Shown piece by piece: positions 9,135 through 17,865 of a stretch of DNA of 64,000 bases (its first letter is position 1; every line of letters begins with the position of its first letter). Position numbers and translations under genes: made by a program. The notes under the pieces were generated by a model that worked only from the letters and a program-made list of their open reading frames with translations, made no database searches and was not told the origin of the DNA. The stretch comes from an uncultured Oscillospiraceae bacterium (lineage in GTDB: Bacteria > Bacillota > Clostridia > Oscillospirales > Oscillospiraceae). Location: the NCBI GenBank assembly GCA_934636655.1, contig CAKUAS010000001.1:136132-200131 (forward strand). The letters are read 5' to 3'.

Positions 9135-9953
9135 ATGGACATCATTTACATAGACCGGCTGTTTTTTCTGAACCTTGCGCTTGATTACCTCCTTATCTTG
9201 TGCTCTGCGCGGCTGTGCGGAATAAAGCTCCGTCGGCTCAGGTACGCGCTGTCCGCCGTATTCGGTGCTTCGTACGCTGCGCTGAGCGTTTTTCCGGAGC
9301 TTAGTTTTCTTCTGCTTGCGCCGGTGAAGCTAATCTGCGGCGCGCTGATGGCACTTATAGCATACGGCGGTGAGGAGAGGCTTGCACGCTGCTGCCTTGT
9401 GTTTTTTGCTGTTTCGGCACTGTTCGGCGGCGCTGTGTGGGCAATATCTCTGCAAAACGGCGAAAGTCCCGGAAACGGAGCTTACATATCCGTATCTTTT
9501 CCCGTGCTGGTCATATCGTTTGCGCTCATATACGCCGTGCTGAGCGCCGTTTTTCGCCGAAGCGTCAAAAGCGCGGACATAAGCGTTTCAGATGCCGAAG
9601 TCACACTCATGGGGAAGAACACGTCACTTCGCTGCCTGCACGACAGCGGGAACGCGCTTTTTGATCCCGTAAGCGGAGATACGGTGCTCATCGCTCCCGC
9701 GAATAAGCTCAGCGCTCTGTTTCCCGGCCTTGAGGCCGAGCTTTCAAGCTCCGACTGCACCAAAATTCTGGCCGAGCCCACGCTTTCCGGCAGACTGCGG
9801 CTTATACCGTACAGCGCCGTCGGGACGGACTCCGGCATGCTCGCCGCATTCAGGCCGGACATCATAGTTATCGATGGCAAAATCCGCGACGATATCATAG
9901 TTGCCATATCCCCCACCCCCGTCGGCGGCGAGGGCTTTGATTCATTGATCTGA
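9135..9953 (+). CDS. spoIIGA: Sigma-E processing peptidase SpoIIGA
   Basis: Membrane aspartic protease that, during sporulation, removes the pro-sequence of SigE in the mother cell after a forespore signal. 272 aa from the ATG at 9135, whose N-terminus MDIIYIDRLFFLNLALDYLL aligns with B. subtilis MKIYLDVIWLLNFCFDALL. About five membrane segments fill the first 150 residues. The cytoplasmic C-terminal half carries the protease motif HDSGNALFDP with catalytic Asp at about residue 170. An upstream ATG at 9096 is in frame but would add 13 unrelated residues. The gene lies 12 nt before sigE, its substrate. No good Shine-Dalgarno is close to 9135 (GGAAG is about 18-23 nt away). Confidence 0.93.
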   Translation: MDIIYIDRLFFLNLALDYLLILCSARLCGIKLRRLRYALSAVFGASYAALSVFPELSFLLLAPVKLICGALMALIAYGGEERLARCCLVFFAVSALFGGAVWAISLQNGESPGNGAYISVSFPVLVISFALIYAVLSAVFRRSVKSADISVSDAEVTLMGKNTSLRCLHDSGNALFDPVSGDTVLIAPANKLSALFPGLEAELSSSDCTKILAEPTLSGRLRLIPYSAVGTDSGMLAAFRPDIIVIDGKIRDDIIVAISPTPVGGEGFDSLI

Positions 9954-9965
9954 AAGGAGCATCCC

Positions 9966-10673
9966 ATGGATCTTTTAAACATTATAAAAAGCTGGCTTGA
10001 GCGCCACCTAATGCCCGAAAAGGGTCTGTTCTACATAGGCGGCAGCGACGTTTTACCGCCTCCGTTGGAAAAATCCGAGGAAGAAAAGGCCATAATCGCA
10101 ATGGAAAACGGCGATGAGAGCGCGAAAAAACTTTTGACGGAACATAATCTGCGCCTTGTCGTCTATATATCCAGACGTTTTGAAAACACCGGCGTTAATC
10201 TTGAGGACCTTATATCCATCGGAACGATAGGTCTCATAAAGGCAATAAACACATTTCGAAGCGACAAGAACATAAAGCTTGCCACCTACGCTTCACGGTG
10301 CATTGAAAACGAGATCCTAATGCATCTGCGTAAGATCAGCAATCAGCGCAGCGAGGTGAGCTTTGACGAGCCGCTGAACACCGACTGGGACGGGAACGAG
10401 CTTCTATTATCCGATGTTCTCGGAACGGATGACGACGAGGTGTGCCGCCCGCTTGAGGATGACGCCGATCGTCAGATGCTCTTAAACGCCGTAAACTCCC
10501 TCGGCGATAGGGAGAAAAGCATCATAACCCTGCGCTTCGGGCTCGGCGGCGGAAGCGAATACACACAAAAGGAGGTAGCTGACATGATGGGGATATCGCA
10601 AAGCTATATCAGCCGTCTGGAAAAGCGGATAATCCACCGGCTGAGGCGCGAGATTATACGACAGCTCCAGTAG
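9966..10673 (+). CDS. sigE: RNA polymerase sporulation sigma factor SigE (pro-sigma-E)
   Basis: First mother-cell-specific sigma factor of sporulation. 235 aa and very close to the B. subtilis protein: FYIGGSDVLPPPL marks the start of the mature factor, leaving a pro-sequence of about 20 residues (MDLLNIIKSWLERHLMPEK) to be cut by SpoIIGA. Region 2 (NLRLVVYISRRFENTG, DLISIGTIGLIKAINTF, KLATYASRCIENEILM), the segment SEVSFDEPLN-DWDGNELLLSDVLGTDDD, and region 4 HTH (TQKEVADMMGISQSYISRLEKR) are all intact. AAAGGAG precedes the ATG. sigG, which usually follows, is not here. Confidence 0.97.
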   Translation: MDLLNIIKSWLERHLMPEKGLFYIGGSDVLPPPLEKSEEEKAIIAMENGDESAKKLLTEHNLRLVVYISRRFENTGVNLEDLISIGTIGLIKAINTFRSDKNIKLATYASRCIENEILMHLRKISNQRSEVSFDEPLNTDWDGNELLLSDVLGTDDDEVCRPLEDDADRQMLLNAVNSLGDREKSIITLRFGLGGGSEYTQKEVADMMGISQSYISRLEKRIIHRLRREIIRQLQ

Positions 10674-10721
10674 CTAACACGTTCTTCTTTAAAAACTAAA
10701 AAAATTTTGTCTATACTTCTC

Positions 10722-10758
10722 ACAATTTGTTGACAAATTGTAACCAACGGTGTAAATT
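10722..10758 (+). promoter_or_regulatory. Sigma-A promoter of the SLH gene with palindromic operator over the -35
   Basis: TTGACA (10730-10735) and TAAATT (10753-10758) are 17 bp apart. A perfect inverted repeat, ACAATTTGT (10722-10730) and ACAAATTGT (10733-10741), spaced by 2 bp, covers the -35 box. This is the geometry of a repressor operator. Confidence 0.7.
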
Positions 10759-10824
10759 AGGTTTGTGAAACAAGCTATACCCGTAGCTTTATTTAAAACG
10801 TATTTCATAGAAGGAGAAACAAAG

Positions 10825-11958
10825 ATGAAAAAGTCAACAAAATTTATCAGCCTGCTTCTTGCAGTGATGATGATTGCTGCACTTCTGCCCACCGCGGCTC
10901 TCGCCGATGATGTTGATGCAACCTCTGTCAGCGACACTATCGGTGATGTTGTCGACACCGTAAACGGAATCCAGATCCCCACCTACATAGTTTACTGCTC
11001 CCTGATGAGCAAGATGCCCGCGAGCGGAGCAGTCATTACTCTTACAAATAATATCACCGGCGAAGCAAGCACCTACACAGCAAATATGCTCGGCCTTGCA
11101 TTCATCCCCAAGAGCCTTGTCGGCGTGTACTCCGTTGCAGCTACCTGCGACGGTCCTCTCTCCGGCCTGAAGTACAGCACCCTGCCCGGCATCAGATGGT
11201 CGTTCAGCATTAAGCTCGATGCCGATAAGCTCATCCTCTACCCCATCATGGACATCGGTCTTAACTACACCGATCACTTTGCATACATGGTCGGTTATAA
11301 AGACGGCAACGTTCGTCCCAATGCAAATATCACCCGTGCCGAGGTCGCTGCTCTCATCTACCGTCTCATGACTCCCGAGACCCGCGCAAAGTACCAGAGC
11401 ACTACCAGCACCCTTAAAGACGTAAACGCAAGCAAGTGGTTCAATGAAGAGGTCTGCACTCTTGTTAAGGCCGGCGTTATCTCCGGTTACTCTGACGGCT
11501 ACTTCCGTCCCTATGCAAATGTGACCCGCGCCGAGTTCTCCACCATGATCGCCCGCATGTTCTCCGTCTCCTATGTCGGAAACAACATGTTCGAGGACAT
11601 CAATGGTCACTGGGCTGCACAGTACCTCAACATTCTCGCTAAGCTCGGCATCCTCAAGGGCGACGCAAACGGCAACGCAAATCCCGATGATCTGCTGACC
11701 CGTGCACAGACCGCAGCTATCCTCAACCGTCTCGTCGGCCGCAACTCCACCAACAGCAGCATGAACAACTGCAAGGATCCTATCACCAATTGGCCCGACA
11801 TCTCCAACTCCGATTGGTTCTATGCAGATATCCTTGAGGCTACCAACGCTCACAACTACACCTGGACCGTCAACGTCAAGAACGCTCTGAGCGGCGAGTT
11901 CGCCATCACCGAGCAGTGGACCAACATCCGCACCGACGCTCCCGACTGGACCAAGTAA
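10825..11958 (+). CDS. Secreted S-layer homology (SLH) protein, three SLH repeats
   Basis: Cell-surface protein, 377 aa, probably held on the wall by its SLH domains through pyruvylated secondary polymers. Signal peptide MKKSTKFISLLLAVMMIAALL...ALADD; a small beta-rich domain at about residues 35-140; then three SLH repeats: NYTDHFAYMVGYKDGNVRPN..., LKDVNASKWFNEEV...SGYSDGYFRPY, and FEDINGHWAAQYLNILAKLG. The short C-terminal tail ends in TDAPDWTK. Start at 10825 chosen for the signal peptide and AGAAGGAG 7-8 nt upstream. Own promoter and terminator, so not part of the spoIIGA-sigE unit. Codon use is strongly biased to C-ending codons, which suggests high expression. N-terminal domain function unknown. 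Confidence 0.9.
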   Translation: MKKSTKFISLLLAVMMIAALLPTAALADDVDATSVSDTIGDVVDTVNGIQIPTYIVYCSLMSKMPASGAVITLTNNITGEASTYTANMLGLAFIPKSLVGVYSVAATCDGPLSGLKYSTLPGIRWSFSIKLDADKLILYPIMDIGLNYTDHFAYMVGYKDGNVRPNANITRAEVAALIYRLMTPETRAKYQSTTSTLKDVNASKWFNEEVCTLVKAGVISGYSDGYFRPYANVTRAEFSTMIARMFSVSYVGNNMFEDINGHWAAQYLNILAKLGILKGDANGNANPDDLLTRAQTAAILNRLVGRNSTNSSMNNCKDPITNWPDISNSDWFYADILEATNAHNYTWTVNVKNALSGEFAITEQWTNIRTDAPDWTK

Positions 11959-11972
11959 TTTGATCTGAACAT

Positions 11973-12005
11973 AAAAAATCCCGTCCGATGGACGGGATTT
12001 TTTTG
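11973..12005 (+). terminator. Intrinsic terminator of the SLH gene
   Basis: Stem ATCCCGTCC / GGACGGGAT followed by TTTTTTT; the A-run on the other side makes it usable for the converging rqcP transcript as well. Confidence 0.85.
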
Positions 12006-12013
12006 TGCCATAT

Positions 12014-12259
12014 TCAGCCTTCAAGTTCTTTATACATCGCAGGGGCTTCTTCTTTTTTAGCCGTTTCATTTACCGACAGCACCTCGACCTTCAGCTTACG
12101 CTGGCCAAAGGCTACCTCTATGACGTCGCCTACCTTGACCTGGTAGCTCGCCTTCACCTGGCGGCCGTTCACGCTGACGCGCTCTGCATCGCAGGCATCG
12201 TTTGCAACGCTGCGGCGCTTTATAAGCCTTGACACCTTTAGATATTTATCAAGTCGCAT
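12014..12259 (-). CDS. rqcP: S4-domain RNA-binding protein RqcP (YabO)
   Basis: 81 aa, one S4 RNA-binding domain: MRLDKYLKVSRLIKRRSVAN...VSVNGRQVKASYQVKVGDVI. Closely resembles B. subtilis YabO/RqcP, including the KKEEA-ANMY-like tail (KKEEAPAMYKEL). RqcP stabilises the peptidyl-tRNA in the 50S P-site while RqcH adds alanine tails to stalled nascent chains. AGGAG lies 7 nt before the ATG. Downstream of hup, as in many Clostridia; yabP/yabQ and divIC that often follow are absent. Confidence 0.9.
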   Translation of the reverse strand: MRLDKYLKVSRLIKRRSVANDACDAERVSVNGRQVKASYQVKVGDVIEVAFGQRKLKVEVLSVNETAKKEEAPAMYKELEG

Positions 12260-12283
12260 ACATTCTCTCCTAACTCAGCAAAA

Positions 12284-12316
12284 TTCCCACGACGCTTTCG
12301 CATCGTGGGAATCAAT
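12284..12316 (-). terminator. Terminator or attenuator between hup and rqcP
   Basis: Stem TTCCCACGA / TCGTGGGAA with a GCGAAAGC-capped loop, followed on the minus strand by TTTT. Short T-run, so part of the hup message may read into rqcP. Confidence 0.65.
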
Positions 12317-12333
12317 TTATATAGCTTTGCTAA

Positions 12334-12609
12334 TTACTCTGCAACTGCGTCCTTGAGTGCCTTGCCTGCCTTGAAGAAAGGAACCTTGCTTGCGGGGATC
12401 TCGATCTCTTCGCGGGTCTTGGGGTTGCGGCCGATGCGAACGCCGCGCTCCTTAACATCAAAAACGCCGAAGCCTACCATCTGAACCTTCTCGCCGGATA
12501 CCAGAGTCTCAACGATGGTATCAAAAGCGGCGTTGACAGCCTTCTCGGAGTCTTTCTTGGAAAGACCGGTCTTCTCTGCGACGGCTGCTATAAGTTCTGC
12601 CTTATTCAT
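12334..12609 (-). CDS. hup: HU family DNA-binding protein
   Basis: Histone-like nucleoid protein, dimeric and non-specific DNA bender. 91 aa, full length: MNKAELIAAVAEKTGLSKKD, GEKVQMVGFGVFDVKERGVR and the DNA-grasping arm signature RIGRNPKTREEIEIPASKV. AGGAGG precedes the ATG. It has its own promoter between itself and spoVB, so it is largely an independent unit. mazG, commonly between spoVB and hup in Clostridia, is absent. Confidence 0.97.
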   Translation of the reverse strand: MNKAELIAAVAEKTGLSKKDSEKAVNAAFDTIVETLVSGEKVQMVGFGVFDVKERGVRIGRNPKTREEIEIPASKVPFFKAGKALKDAVAE

Positions 12610-12721
12610 GTGTAATCCTCCTAATTTATGCGGCTATAATGCCTTTTCTATATAGCCCGGTGCGCCGATTGCGCCGTGCCGGGTTATTTACATTTTCTAC
12701 GCGCTCCGAGGCGCGAGTTAA

Positions 12722-12750
12722 AACTTATCACAAAATGCTGCAAATATCAA
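12722..12750 (-). promoter_or_regulatory. Predicted sigma-A promoter of hup
   Basis: Minus strand TTGATA (12750-12745), 17 bp, TAAGTT (12727-12722). Between it and hup is a GC-rich hairpin in the leader (about 12652-12688: AGCCCGG...CCGGGTT). Confidence 0.6.
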
Positions 12751-12792
12751 GTATTTTTTCGTTAAAAGCCAAAATTTTCACTTGTTTGCCGC

Positions 12793-14400
12793 TCAGTGCA
12801 TGTGCAGCAGCTTTGCGATCTTTTCTCCCTTGGGGATGAGTTTCATGTCTTCTGTGGTTATTACACGCAGCTTAATGACCGCAACGGCATAGACGATGAC
12901 CGCAATACCGATGGAAACGCACATGACTAGCGCCATCATGAGCCTGCTGTCCGATGAGAGAAGCATCATGCCGCCGTAATAAACGGCCAGCGCGATAACT
13001 CCCATGATAATGCTGGGAACGGCCGGACGAAGAAAGATATTCTTCATCGAAAGACCTCTTTCAAAGCTGCGGTTAATGAAGATAAGGTTCAAAACGCACA
13101 TCGTTACATAGCAGCAGATCGTGCCGATAGCTGCGCCGTAGATGTTTATTGCAGGGATAGCAACAACGAACCAGTTTATCGTGATCTTCACAAGACCGCC
13201 GGCAATGATGGAGTAAAGCGTGAGCTTTTCCTTACCGGTCGCCTGAAGGACAGCTGTACTCATGAGCGAGAAGCAGACGAACACCGATGCAATGCCCAGC
13301 AGGCACAGGAGCAGCGGACCGGAGGAGTGAGCATTGGGATAGATGACGTTCATTATTGGCTCACTCAAAACGGCAAGTCCGACGCCCATAGGCAACGCAA
13401 TGGCCATGGATATGCGCAGCGAATCCTCGGATATTTTGCCTGCTTCTCCCCTTGCGTTCATTACGAGCTTTGCCGAGATCGCGGGGACGATGGATATAGT
13501 CAGCGGAGTTATGAATGCAGCCGGGAGATTAAACAGCGTCTGAGCCTTGCCGTAGACACCGTAAAGGGTCTTTGCGTGCGAATATGTGTACCCGACGGCA
13601 TTCTGGAGCCTTGTCATGCAAAGGCCTGCGTCGATGAGGTTTATAAGCGCAAGTGCAACGGAGCCGAGTGCAATGGGGATGCCGATGCTCAGGAGATTTT
13701 TAAATATCGTGCCTGCACTTTCGGGAACGTCCGGCTCTGCGATCGAGTCAAACCGGTAGTTGCGCATTTTGTATACAAGCATGTACAAAAGTGCGACAAG
13801 AGAGCCGACGGTCACGCCGAATATCGCGCCGGAAACAGCAATGGGCTTATCATAGCCGGCCTTTATGAAATATGCGGCAAGCGCAAGACCGGCAGCGACC
13901 TTTGCAAGAACTTCGAGTATCTGGCTTACGGTGGTCGGGGTCATGTTGCCGTAGCCCTGAGTGAGGCCCCTGTAGGTCGAGGTAACACAGCACAGAAGCA
14001 CCGCGGGAGCAAGTGCCTGAATGCTCAGCGCCGCGTCGGGGCTGTGTATGAGCGAGTTTGCGAGCCATTCGGGGAAGATGAACATAACTGTCGAGCAAAC
14101 CGCACCGAGGACAAAAAACGTCCACCACGCAACACGGTATGTACGGCGAGCCTGCATTTGCAGTCCGCGGGTCTGCGCCGCACTTATCATGCGCGAGAGC
14201 GCGACCGGGAACCCTGCTGTTGCAAGCGTCAGGAACAGACTGTACACATAATAGGCCTGCAAAAACAGACCGTAGCCGTCATCACCGAGCATATTGCCCA
14301 GCGGTATTTTGTACAGTGCTCCGAGGATCTTCATTATTATAACACCGGCGGTCATGATCGCCGCGCCGTGCAGATAGTTCTGTTGTTTAGCTTTTGCCAC
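12793..14400 (-). CDS. spoVB: SpoVB-type MOP-superfamily polysaccharide/lipid flippase
   Basis: Integral membrane flippase of the MurJ/Wzx-like MOP superfamily; SpoVB members act in spore cortex precursor export, and related YabM-type proteins in wall polymer export. 535 aa, about 14 hydrophobic helices, N-terminus KQQNYLHGAAIMTAGVIIMK ILGALYKIPLGNMLG. GTG start at 14400 chosen because AGGAGG lies 7 nt upstream; an in-frame TTG at 14418 precedes that Shine-Dalgarno. Assignment to SpoVB rather than another MOP flippase rests on similarity by eye and on the neighbouring hup-rqcP genes. Confidence 0.85.
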   Translation of the reverse strand: MAKAKQQNYLHGAAIMTAGVIIMKILGALYKIPLGNMLGDDGYGLFLQAYYVYSLFLTLATAGFPVALSRMISAAQTRGLQMQARRTYRVAWWTFFVLGAVCSTVMFIFPEWLANSLIHSPDAALSIQALAPAVLLCCVTSTYRGLTQGYGNMTPTTVSQILEVLAKVAAGLALAAYFIKAGYDKPIAVSGAIFGVTVGSLVALLYMLVYKMRNYRFDSIAEPDVPESAGTIFKNLLSIGIPIALGSVALALINLIDAGLCMTRLQNAVGYTYSHAKTLYGVYGKAQTLFNLPAAFITPLTISIVPAISAKLVMNARGEAGKISEDSLRISMAIALPMGVGLAVLSEPIMNVIYPNAHSSGPLLLCLLGIASVFVCFSLMSTAVLQATGKEKLTLYSIIAGGLVKITINWFVVAIPAINIYGAAIGTICCYVTMCVLNLIFINRSFERGLSMKNIFLRPAVPSIIMGVIALAVYYGGMMLLSSDSRLMMALVMCVSIGIAVIVYAVAVIKLRVITTEDMKLIPKGEKIAKLLHMH

Positions 14401-14470
14401 TAAAAAGCCTCCTATCAAAATATAACGGATCGTTTTCAGACTTTGAAACTATATACTATGAGGGCAAATA

Positions 14471-14505
14471 AATCAAGGGAATTGTGTAAATCCCCTTGAT
14501 TCTTA
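14471..14505 (-). terminator. Terminator after the MBL-fold hydrolase gene
   Basis: Minus strand AATCAAGGGGATTT / AATTCCCTTGATT hairpin followed by TATTTG, just beyond the stop at 14515. Confidence 0.6.
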
Positions 14506-14514
14506 AAGCAAATT

Positions 14515-15147
14515 TTACATTTTGCCCGACTGAAATTTGAGCACCGCGACCTGCGGCTCAGTATCATGGTCTATGCTGATCGTGTTCGTATCGTAAAAGT
14601 GAACGATCGGCAAGGGCATGTACTGATCGGTAAATGCCGTTACGCGCTCCATGCGGCGGCTGCCACAGCCGTCATGAGCGTAGTGCATGGGAATTACAAC
14701 ATTTGCGCACAGCTCGTCCGCAAGAGGCTTTGTCTTATCGCTCGGCATCGCGCGGAAACCTCCCGCGTTTATCATAAGAACATCCGCTCCGAACAGCATG
14801 TCCTTCTCAGCGTCGGTAAGGAAGCTGCCGAGGTCGCCCATGTGAACAATTTTAAAGCCGTCCCACTTGATAATATGTATCTTGTTTTTGCCGCGCAGAC
14901 TGCCGTAGCTCGTATCGTGGAAAGTATCTATAGTCTCCACCTCATACGGGCAGGGTCTTGCCGTGCCGGAGAGCTTAACTCCGGCGCGGTAATTGTGCCC
15001 ACGGTGCTCATGACTGCACAGCACAGCGTCCGCCGAGGTACTCAGCGGCGGATAATTTGCATTCGTCAGATCATATGGGTCTATAACAAGGCTGTATCCG
15101 TCATGACTTATTTTAAAGCATGAATGTCCGAGCCAGCTTATTTGCAT
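14515..15147 (-). CDS. MBL-fold metal-dependent hydrolase (UlaG/UPF0173-like)
   Basis: 210 aa metallo-beta-lactamase-fold protein, cytoplasmic, substrate unknown. MQISWLGHSCFKISHDGYSLVIDPYD matches the UlaG-like start; SHEHRGHN is a degenerate form of the usual HxHxDH metal site (Arg where the metal-binding Asp is expected), and HMGDLG and VIPMHYA are further metal-site motifs. Follows murC after 14 nt and is probably co-transcribed with it, but no wall-related role can be read from the sequence. Confidence 0.82.
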   Translation of the reverse strand: MQISWLGHSCFKISHDGYSLVIDPYDLTNANYPPLSTSADAVLCSHEHRGHNYRAGVKLSGTARPCPYEVETIDTFHDTSYGSLRGKNKIHIIKWDGFKIVHMGDLGSFLTDAEKDMLFGADVLMINAGGFRAMPSDKTKPLADELCANVVIPMHYAHDGCGSRRMERVTAFTDQYMPLPIVHFYDTNTISIDHDTEPQVAVLKFQSGKM

Positions 15148-15161
15148 ATCTTTTCTCCGTT

Positions 15162-16544
15162 TCAGGTCTCGTAATCGTCGGCCAGCAGATGCTCGCCTAT
15201 CTTATAAACATTTCCCGCACCGACTGTGAGAATAAGGTCGCCGGGCTGCGCGGTTTTTCGCAGGTCGCGTTCAATTTCCTCAAATGTCTTATAGAATTTT
15301 GCACCCTCTATCTTCTCCGCAAGGTCTGCCGAGGAAATGCCGAGAATATTCTTTTCACGGGCGGCAAATATCTCCGCCAGATAGACAATATCCGGACGGC
15401 GGAGCTGACGCACGAAATCGCGGAACAGCGCCATTGTGCGAGTATAGGTGTGCGGCTGGAACACAACGATCGTACGTTTGTATCCAAGCGACTCCACGGC
15501 GTCGAGCAGAGCCTTCAGCTCGCCAGGATGATGGGCATAATCATCGTACACATCCGCGCCGTTGAACTTGCCTTTAAATTCAAATCTTCTGCCGGCTCCG
15601 GAGAATCCGGCAAGACCGTATTTAATGGCAGTGGGCTTAATGCCGAGGCATATGCACGCAGCGGCAGCCGCAAGAGCGTTTTTGAGATTATGCACGCCGG
15701 GAACATGAATATTTACAGTATCAAACAGCTTTCCCTTGTACATGATATCAAACTTCGTCAGCGAGCCTATGCGTACAACATTTTTTGCGTAGACATCCGC
15801 TTTTGAAGTAAGGCCAAAGGTCACAATATTGCGGTCAAGGCCCTTTATGGCATCCATGGTATTCTCATCATCGTGGTTAACGACAACATAGCCGTCCTCG
15901 GGAACATGGCTTGCAAACTCACGGAAGCTCTTTTTTATATCCTCGATGCCGGAGAAGAAATCAAGGTGATCCTCCTCTATATTGAGGATCACTGCGACCG
16001 TCGGGTAAAAAGATAAAAACGAGTTATAATACTCGCACGATTCCATAACGATCGTATCGCCCGTGCCGACCCTGTGTCCGGCCTTCAAGAGCGGCAGCGT
16101 TCCGCCTATCATGACGGTGGGGTCTTTTTCCGCCGCCATAAGAATATGTGTACACATCGAGGTCGTAGTCGTTTTCCCGTGCGTTCCTGCAATGCACAGG
16201 GCGTTTTTATACTCTTTCATGATAGCGCCCCAAGCCTGAGTGCGCTCAAAAACGGGAATGCCCATCTCGTGCGCACGCACTACTTCGGGGTTCTCGTCAT
16301 GAGCCGCAGCCGTACGGACAACAAAGTCTATATCATTCGTTATATTTGCCGCGTCATGACCGATGGATATCTCTATCCCCTTTTCACGAAGATGCGAGGT
16401 TCGCTCGCTTTCAGCTATGTCCGAGCCGCTTATTATAAGTCCCGCGTCGGAAAGCACCTCGGCCAGAGGCGACATGGAAACGCCGCCGATACCGATAAGA
16501 TGACCTCTTTTTCCCCGCATTAAATATTCACTGAAATCCGTCAT
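15162..16544 (-). CDS. murC: UDP-N-acetylmuramate--L-alanine ligase
   Basis: Adds L-Ala to UDP-MurNAc, the first amino acid of the peptidoglycan stem peptide. 460 aa, normal length. HLIGIGGVSMSPLAEVL (UDP-binding), CIAGTHGKTTTTSM (ATP P-loop), SCEYYNSFLSFYPTVAVILN, DYAHHPGE and FQPHTYTRT are the Mur-ligase and MurC-specific motifs. ATG at 16544 chosen for AGGAG 5-6 nt upstream; the GTG at 16559 is less likely. Divergent from cca. Confidence 0.96.
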   Translation of the reverse strand: MTDFSEYLMRGKRGHLIGIGGVSMSPLAEVLSDAGLIISGSDIAESERTSHLREKGIEISIGHDAANITNDIDFVVRTAAAHDENPEVVRAHEMGIPVFERTQAWGAIMKEYKNALCIAGTHGKTTTTSMCTHILMAAEKDPTVMIGGTLPLLKAGHRVGTGDTIVMESCEYYNSFLSFYPTVAVILNIEEDHLDFFSGIEDIKKSFREFASHVPEDGYVVVNHDDENTMDAIKGLDRNIVTFGLTSKADVYAKNVVRIGSLTKFDIMYKGKLFDTVNIHVPGVHNLKNALAAAAACICLGIKPTAIKYGLAGFSGAGRRFEFKGKFNGADVYDDYAHHPGELKALLDAVESLGYKRTIVVFQPHTYTRTMALFRDFVRQLRRPDIVYLAEIFAAREKNILGISSADLAEKIEGAKFYKTFEEIERDLRKTAQPGDLILTVGAGNVYKIGEHLLADDYET

Positions 16545-16671
16545 AAATTCTCCTATCACGGTTTATGTTAACAATTTGATGTTGATGTTGCATTTAGCAA
16601 ATGATATTATAATACTGTAAAGTCAACTTGACAAGAATTAAAATCTTTGTACATACAGGAGCTTGATCACT

Positions 16672-17865
16672 ATGCCTCAAATCAATCCTCCCAAATATGT
16701 AAGGCAAATATTGTTCACTTTGCAGTCGCGCGGGCACCTGGCCTATCTCGTCGGCGGCTGTGTACGCGATGTCATCATGGAGATAACGCCGCAGGACTGG
16801 GATATTTGTACGAGCGCTCTGCCTGAAGAGGTAATGGAACTGTTCCCCGGCTCGCGGCCGACGGGCCTGCAGCACGGAACAGTCACCGTAATTATCGGCA
16901 GCAAAAGCGCCGAGGTCACGACCTTCCGAACCGAGGGCGACTACCGCGACCATCGCAGGCCTGATTCAGTTACGTTTGTTTCCGATTTAATAACCGACCT
17001 CAGCCGGCGCGATTTCACCATGAACGCCATTGCGCTCTCTGCCGACGGTATGCTTGCCGATCCGTTTGACGGCATGAACGATATAAAAAAACGCTGCATC
17101 CGCTGCGTGGGAAATCCTAAGGTCCGTTTTACGGAGGATGCGCTGCGCATGTTCCGTGCGCTGCGCTTTTCGGCAAGGCTCGGATTTACCATTGAATACG
17201 ATACGCTCAGCGCCATAGAAGAGTGTGCGCCTCTTGCCTCGGAGCTTGCACCGGAGCGAGTTCGCGACGAGGTCGAGAAGATACTTCTCACAACGCGCCC
17301 CGAGACAATGAGCGCCGCGATAAGCTTCGGGCTTATGAAAAACTATATCAGCGGCTCAGGCTGGAAAATGCCGAACTTTGCCGACATTGCAAATATGCCT
17401 CGCAAGCCGCTCGCGCGCTGGGCCGCATTCAGTATCATGCTCCGCAAATACGGCTATATTCCGTCTGCCGGCGATTTTCTGACGCAGCTGCGGCTCGACG
17501 GGCGAACGATCCGCTGCTGCACGGACGCTGAGGTACTTCTGAGTCAGGATCCGCCATCAGACAGTCTCGGTTGGAAGAAGATGCTCAACCGATACGGGGT
17601 TGATACTGTCACCTGCGCCGTGCAGGCGTATTCTGTCATAATGGGCATCGACTGCGAAAAGGAGCTAAGAGCAGTGCTCAAAAGCGGCGAGTGCTTCTCG
17701 CTAAAACACCTCGCAGTAACGGGCGACGATCTTCTATCGCTCGGCCTTAAAGGTCCCGAGCTCGGTGAAATGCTTAAGTTTTTGCTCGAATATGTTATGG
17801 AGTACCCCGATAATAATAAACGTGAGATTTTGCTCGAGCTTGCAAAGTATTCGGAGGAAAGCTGA
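16672..17865 (+). CDS. cca: CCA tRNA nucleotidyltransferase
   Basis: Builds or repairs the 3' CCA of tRNAs. 397 aa, class II. N-terminal head YLVGGCVRDVIMEITPQDWD holds the GG and DxD catalytic motifs; SRRDFTMNAIALS and RFTEDALRMFRALRFSARLGF are the base-recognition motifs. The C-terminal part is helical with no clear HD domain. The ATG at 16672 has AGGAG 10 nt upstream; an in-frame TTG at 16663 is too close to it. First gene of a three-gene operon with the UDG and a GNAT protein. The one tRNA in the window already encodes CCA. Confidence 0.95.
   Translation: MPQINPPKYVRQILFTLQSRGHLAYLVGGCVRDVIMEITPQDWDICTSALPEEVMELFPGSRPTGLQHGTVTVIIGSKSAEVTTFRTEGDYRDHRRPDSVTFVSDLITDLSRRDFTMNAIALSADGMLADPFDGMNDIKKRCIRCVGNPKVRFTEDALRMFRALRFSARLGFTIEYDTLSAIEECAPLASELAPERVRDEVEKILLTTRPETMSAAISFGLMKNYISGSGWKMPNFADIANMPRKPLARWAAFSIMLRKYGYIPSAGDFLTQLRLDGRTIRCCTDAEVLLSQDPPSDSLGWKKMLNRYGVDTVTCAVQAYSVIMGIDCEKELRAVLKSGECFSLKHLAVTGDDLLSLGLKGPELGEMLKFLLEYVMEYPDNNKREILLELAKYSEES

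Noticed and set aside
10834..12069. A 411-codon minus-strand frame across the SLH gene
   Set aside because: Shadow of biased codons; crosses the terminator and overlaps rqcP in another frame.
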